Assembly: GCA_937961295.1 (NCBI GenBank)
Contig: CALGOK010000036.1
Coordinates: forward strand, 1-22,859
Direction: 5' to 3'
DNA: 22,859 bases
Source of the DNA: an uncultured Gemmatimonadota bacterium
Lineage (GTDB): Bacteria; Gemmatimonadota; Gemmatimonadetes; Gemmatimonadales; GWC2-71-9
Positions 20,993-22,859 of the stretch are shown here, one piece after another. Below the pieces are notes generated by a model. The model worked only from the letters and a program-made list of their open reading frames with translations, had not been told where the DNA came from and did no database searches. Numbering within the stretch: the stretch's first letter is position 1; each line of letters opens with the position of its first letter. The position numbers and the translations under genes are program-made.

Positions 20993-21846
20993 GCCGCCTC
21001 CCGGCCCGGATCGATCGGGAGACCTTCGAGCGGGTGCTGCAGCGCGCCAGCGAGATCCAGTCGCACGGGCGCGACGTCGGCGAGTCGCTCAGCGAAGACG
21101 AAGTGATGGCGCTCGGCCGCGAGGTGGGCATCTCCGAGGTGCATCTCCGCCAGGCGCTGCTCGAGGAGCAGACGCGCGTGGTCGGCGCCGAGCCGAGCGG
21201 CACGCTCGACCGTGCGGTGGGCCCGGCGTCGGTGGTGGCCGAGCGGGTGGTGCAGGGAACGCCGGAGCGGATCGCCGCGGCGCTCACCAGCTGGTTCGAG
21301 GAGAACGAGGTGCTGGTGGTGCAGCGGAGTGCACCGGGCAAGGTCACGTGGGAGCAGGCGTCGTCGTTTGCGAGTGCGATGAAGCGCATCGGCTGGACGT
21401 TCAGCTCCAATCGCGCCAAGCCGTTCCTCGACAAGGCCGACCTGGTCACCGCGCTGATCACCCCGCTGGAGGATGGCTACTGCCATGTCACGCTGGTGGC
21501 GGTGCTGCGCGGCACGCGCACCGGATATGTCGCCGGTGGCGCGGCGCTGGGCGGGGTCGGCACCGTCGCGGCGGGCGTGGTGACCATCATGGGTGCGCCG
21601 GCGCTGCTGATGGCCGGCGCGGTGGTGCCCGCGCTGGCGGTGGGGTGGCTGGTGGCGCGGGCGTTCCGGCCGATCGCCGAGCGTGCCCGGCTGGGCCTGC
21701 TGCGGGCGCTCGACCAGCTCGAGCGGCATCCCGCGCTGCCGCCCGGCGAGCCGCCTCCGCCGCGCGGGCGCGCGCTGGCCCGCGACCTGGGCGACGTGGT
21801 GCGCGAGATCACCCGCGAGGTCCGCAAGGCGATGGAGGAGAAGTGA
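20989..21846 (+). CDS. Conserved-type membrane protein of unknown function in a thiolase operon
   Basis: 285 residues from a GTG overlapping the thiolase stop. Residues 1-75 form an acidic helical domain (RIDRETFERVLQRASEIQ, LSEDEVMALGREVGISEVHL) similar to small helical N-termini seen in other membrane proteins. A central alpha/beta stretch follows (ITPLEDGYCHVTLVAVLRG). Residues about 180-225 are two adjacent membrane helices separated by a short turn (VAGGAALGGVGTVAAGVVTI, then LLMAGAVVPALAVGWLVARA). The end is basic and Pro-rich, with a final amphipathic helix (DLGDVVREITREVRKAMEEK). It has no known enzyme motif. Its position between thiolase and the dehydrogenase is odd; it may be an accessory or a passenger. 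Confidence 0.8.
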   Translation: MSRLPARIDRETFERVLQRASEIQSHGRDVGESLSEDEVMALGREVGISEVHLRQALLEEQTRVVGAEPSGTLDRAVGPASVVAERVVQGTPERIAAALTSWFEENEVLVVQRSAPGKVTWEQASSFASAMKRIGWTFSSNRAKPFLDKADLVTALITPLEDGYCHVTLVAVLRGTRTGYVAGGAALGGVGTVAAGVVTIMGAPALLMAGAVVPALAVGWLVARAFRPIAERARLGLLRALDQLERHPALPPGEPPPPRGRALARDLGDVVREITREVRKAMEEK

Positions 21847-22727
21847 CGATCGGCACGGTGGGCGTGGTCGGAGCGGGGCTGATGGGCCGCGGCATCGCGC
21901 AGGTCGCCGCCACCGCGGGGCACCAGGTGCTCGTGCACGACAGCGACCCGGCGCAGTGGACGCGTGCGCTGCAGGCGATCACCGCGTCGCTCGACAAGTT
22001 CGTCGAGAAGGGCACCCTCGATCGCGCCACGCGCGATGCCGCGCTGGCGCGGCTCAGCTTCGCCGACCGGGTCGACGCGCTGGCGCCCGCCGACCTGGTG
22101 ATCGAGGCGATCGTCGAGGACCTCGAGGCGAAGCGCGCGCTCTGGCGGCGGCTCGAGGGCGTGTGCCGTGCGGACTGCATCTTCGCCTCGAACACCTCGT
22201 CACTCTCGGTGGTCGACCAGGCCGGCGCGCTCGAGGCGCCCGCGCGACTGGTCGGGCTGCATTTCTTCAACCCGGTGCCGTTGATGCGGCTGGTGGAGGT
22301 GGTCCGCTCGGTGTCGACCGCGCCCGAGGTGGTCGCTGCGGCCACCGCGTTCGTGCGCGGGCTCGGCAAGGAGCCGGTCACCACGCGCGACGAGTCGGGA
22401 TTCCTCGTCAACCTGCTGCTGGTGCCGTACCTGTTCGACGCCGTGCGCCTGCTCGAGCGCGGCAGCGGCGGCATCGCCGACATCGACACCGCGATGACGC
22501 TGGGGACCGGTCACCCGATGGGGCCGTTCACCCTGCTCGACTTCGTGGGACTCGATACCGTGGTGCGGATCGGCGAGATCATGTTCGACCAGTACCGCGA
22601 GGCGCGCTACGCGCCGCCACCGCTGCTGCGCCGGATGGTGACCGCGGGATACCTGGGGAAGAAGAACGGACGCGGGTTCTACGACTGGCGCGCCGGCGCG
22701 CCGGTGCCGATGGAGCTGGGGCTGTGA
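21843..22727 (+). CDS. 3-hydroxyacyl-CoA (3-hydroxybutyryl-CoA) dehydrogenase
   Basis: 294 residues from a GTG at 21843, with GGAGGAG just upstream and a GTGA overlap with the previous gene. The NAD-binding fold starts VGVVGAGLMGRGIAQVAA. The catalytic site is complete: NTSSLS with Ser119, GLHFFNPVPLMRLVEVV with His140 and Glu152, and ESGFLVNLLLVPYL with Asn190. The C-terminal domain ends LGKKNGRGFYDW, typical of the single-domain PaaH/Hbd type. It oxidises 3-hydroxyacyl-CoA to 3-ketoacyl-CoA, the substrate of the thiolase in the same operon, in fatty-acid oxidation or in reverse for butyrate or polyhydroxyalkanoate precursors. No enoyl-CoA hydratase is visible within the window. Confidence 0.96.
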   Translation: MTIGTVGVVGAGLMGRGIAQVAATAGHQVLVHDSDPAQWTRALQAITASLDKFVEKGTLDRATRDAALARLSFADRVDALAPADLVIEAIVEDLEAKRALWRRLEGVCRADCIFASNTSSLSVVDQAGALEAPARLVGLHFFNPVPLMRLVEVVRSVSTAPEVVAAATAFVRGLGKEPVTTRDESGFLVNLLLVPYLFDAVRLLERGSGGIADIDTAMTLGTGHPMGPFTLLDFVGLDTVVRIGEIMFDQYREARYAPPPLLRRMVTAGYLGKKNGRGFYDWRAGAPVPMELGL

Positions 22728-22859
22728 GGCGGGTGGCGCTGCTCGGGCTGCTGGCGGCGTGCTGCCCGACGACAACCAGGCCCGACCTGGCGCCGCTCCC
22801 CGAGGCGCCGCGGCTGGCGATCAAGCGCCTGCAGGCCCTGCCGGCGCCGGCGCGTGCGG
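22724..22859 (+). CDS. Lipoprotein, N-terminal fragment (3' end outside window)
   Basis: The GTG at 22724 overlaps the stop of the dehydrogenase gene (GTGA), and the frame stays open to the end of the window (45 codons). It starts with a typical lipoprotein signal: two arginines, a hydrophobic LLGLLAA and then two cysteines at residues 13-14. The following part is Pro/Ala-rich (RPDLAPLPEAPRLAIKRLQA). It is the fourth gene of the thiolase operon. The rest lies downstream, so the family cannot be named. Confidence 0.7.
   Translation, partial: MRRVALLGLLAACCPTTTRPDLAPLPEAPRLAIKRLQALPAPARA

Overview
The window is about 22.9 kb of very GC-rich bacterial chromosome with almost no free space. I count 28 protein genes (two cut by the window edges), one tRNA gene and a series of elaborate intergenic repeats. 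The organism cannot be named from sequence alone. High GC, many secreted beta-propeller lipoproteins, frequent 4-base gene overlaps and the style of the intergenic DNA would fit Gemmatimonadota or a similar soil or sediment phylum; this is inference. No phage, transposon, plasmid or CRISPR signal was seen, and no gene-free stretch exceeds 300 bases.

Layout. 1-2014: end of an AI-2E-family permease, convergent with a secreted NHL/TPR protein. 2236-5624: a NagB/PIG-L fusion involved in amino-sugar metabolism, then a TolB-like propeller lipoprotein. 5646-6826: two small exported proteins on the minus strand. 6952-9869: a multi-pass membrane protein, a PhzF-DinB-DUF1569 operon and a DUF4242 protein. 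9919-9990: tRNA-Cys with its own promoter and a 12-bp terminator stem. 10115-11607: a GntR-type regulator divergent from a VOC protein, with a promoter/operator island in the only strongly AT-rich DNA of the window. 11736-14214: a streptogramin-lyase-like propeller with an apparent frameshift, an unlisted 57-residue minus-strand gene, and a second propeller lipoprotein. 14322-16042: a minus-strand operon of a zinc-type dehydrogenase and a TM-helix/MscS-like protein. 16183-18014: a Lys/Ala-rich histone-H1-like protein coupled to an amidohydrolase lipoprotein. 18159-19695: a coupled trio of a small protein, an RNase HI-like protein lacking two catalytic carboxylates, and a double-zinc-ribbon protein. 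19799-22859: a coupled acyl-CoA operon of thiolase, membrane protein, 3-hydroxyacyl-CoA dehydrogenase and a truncated lipoprotein.

The most unusual feature is a family of intergenic elements made of tandem 7-base units. They are usually arranged as an inverted pair, purine-rich reading inward from either end. Seven loci are seen (about 691-773, 2083-2203, 11071-11114, 12786-12870, 14311-14345, 18009-18159 and 19694-19780). Each locus has its own heptamer variant, and where two arms exist they carry the same variant. They occur between convergent, tandem and divergent genes, so they are not simply terminators. I know of no named family matching them, but no database could be searched. A second recurring pattern is a TAnnnT hexamer 6-7 bases before start codons that lack a Shine-Dalgarno sequence, which suggests leaderless transcripts.
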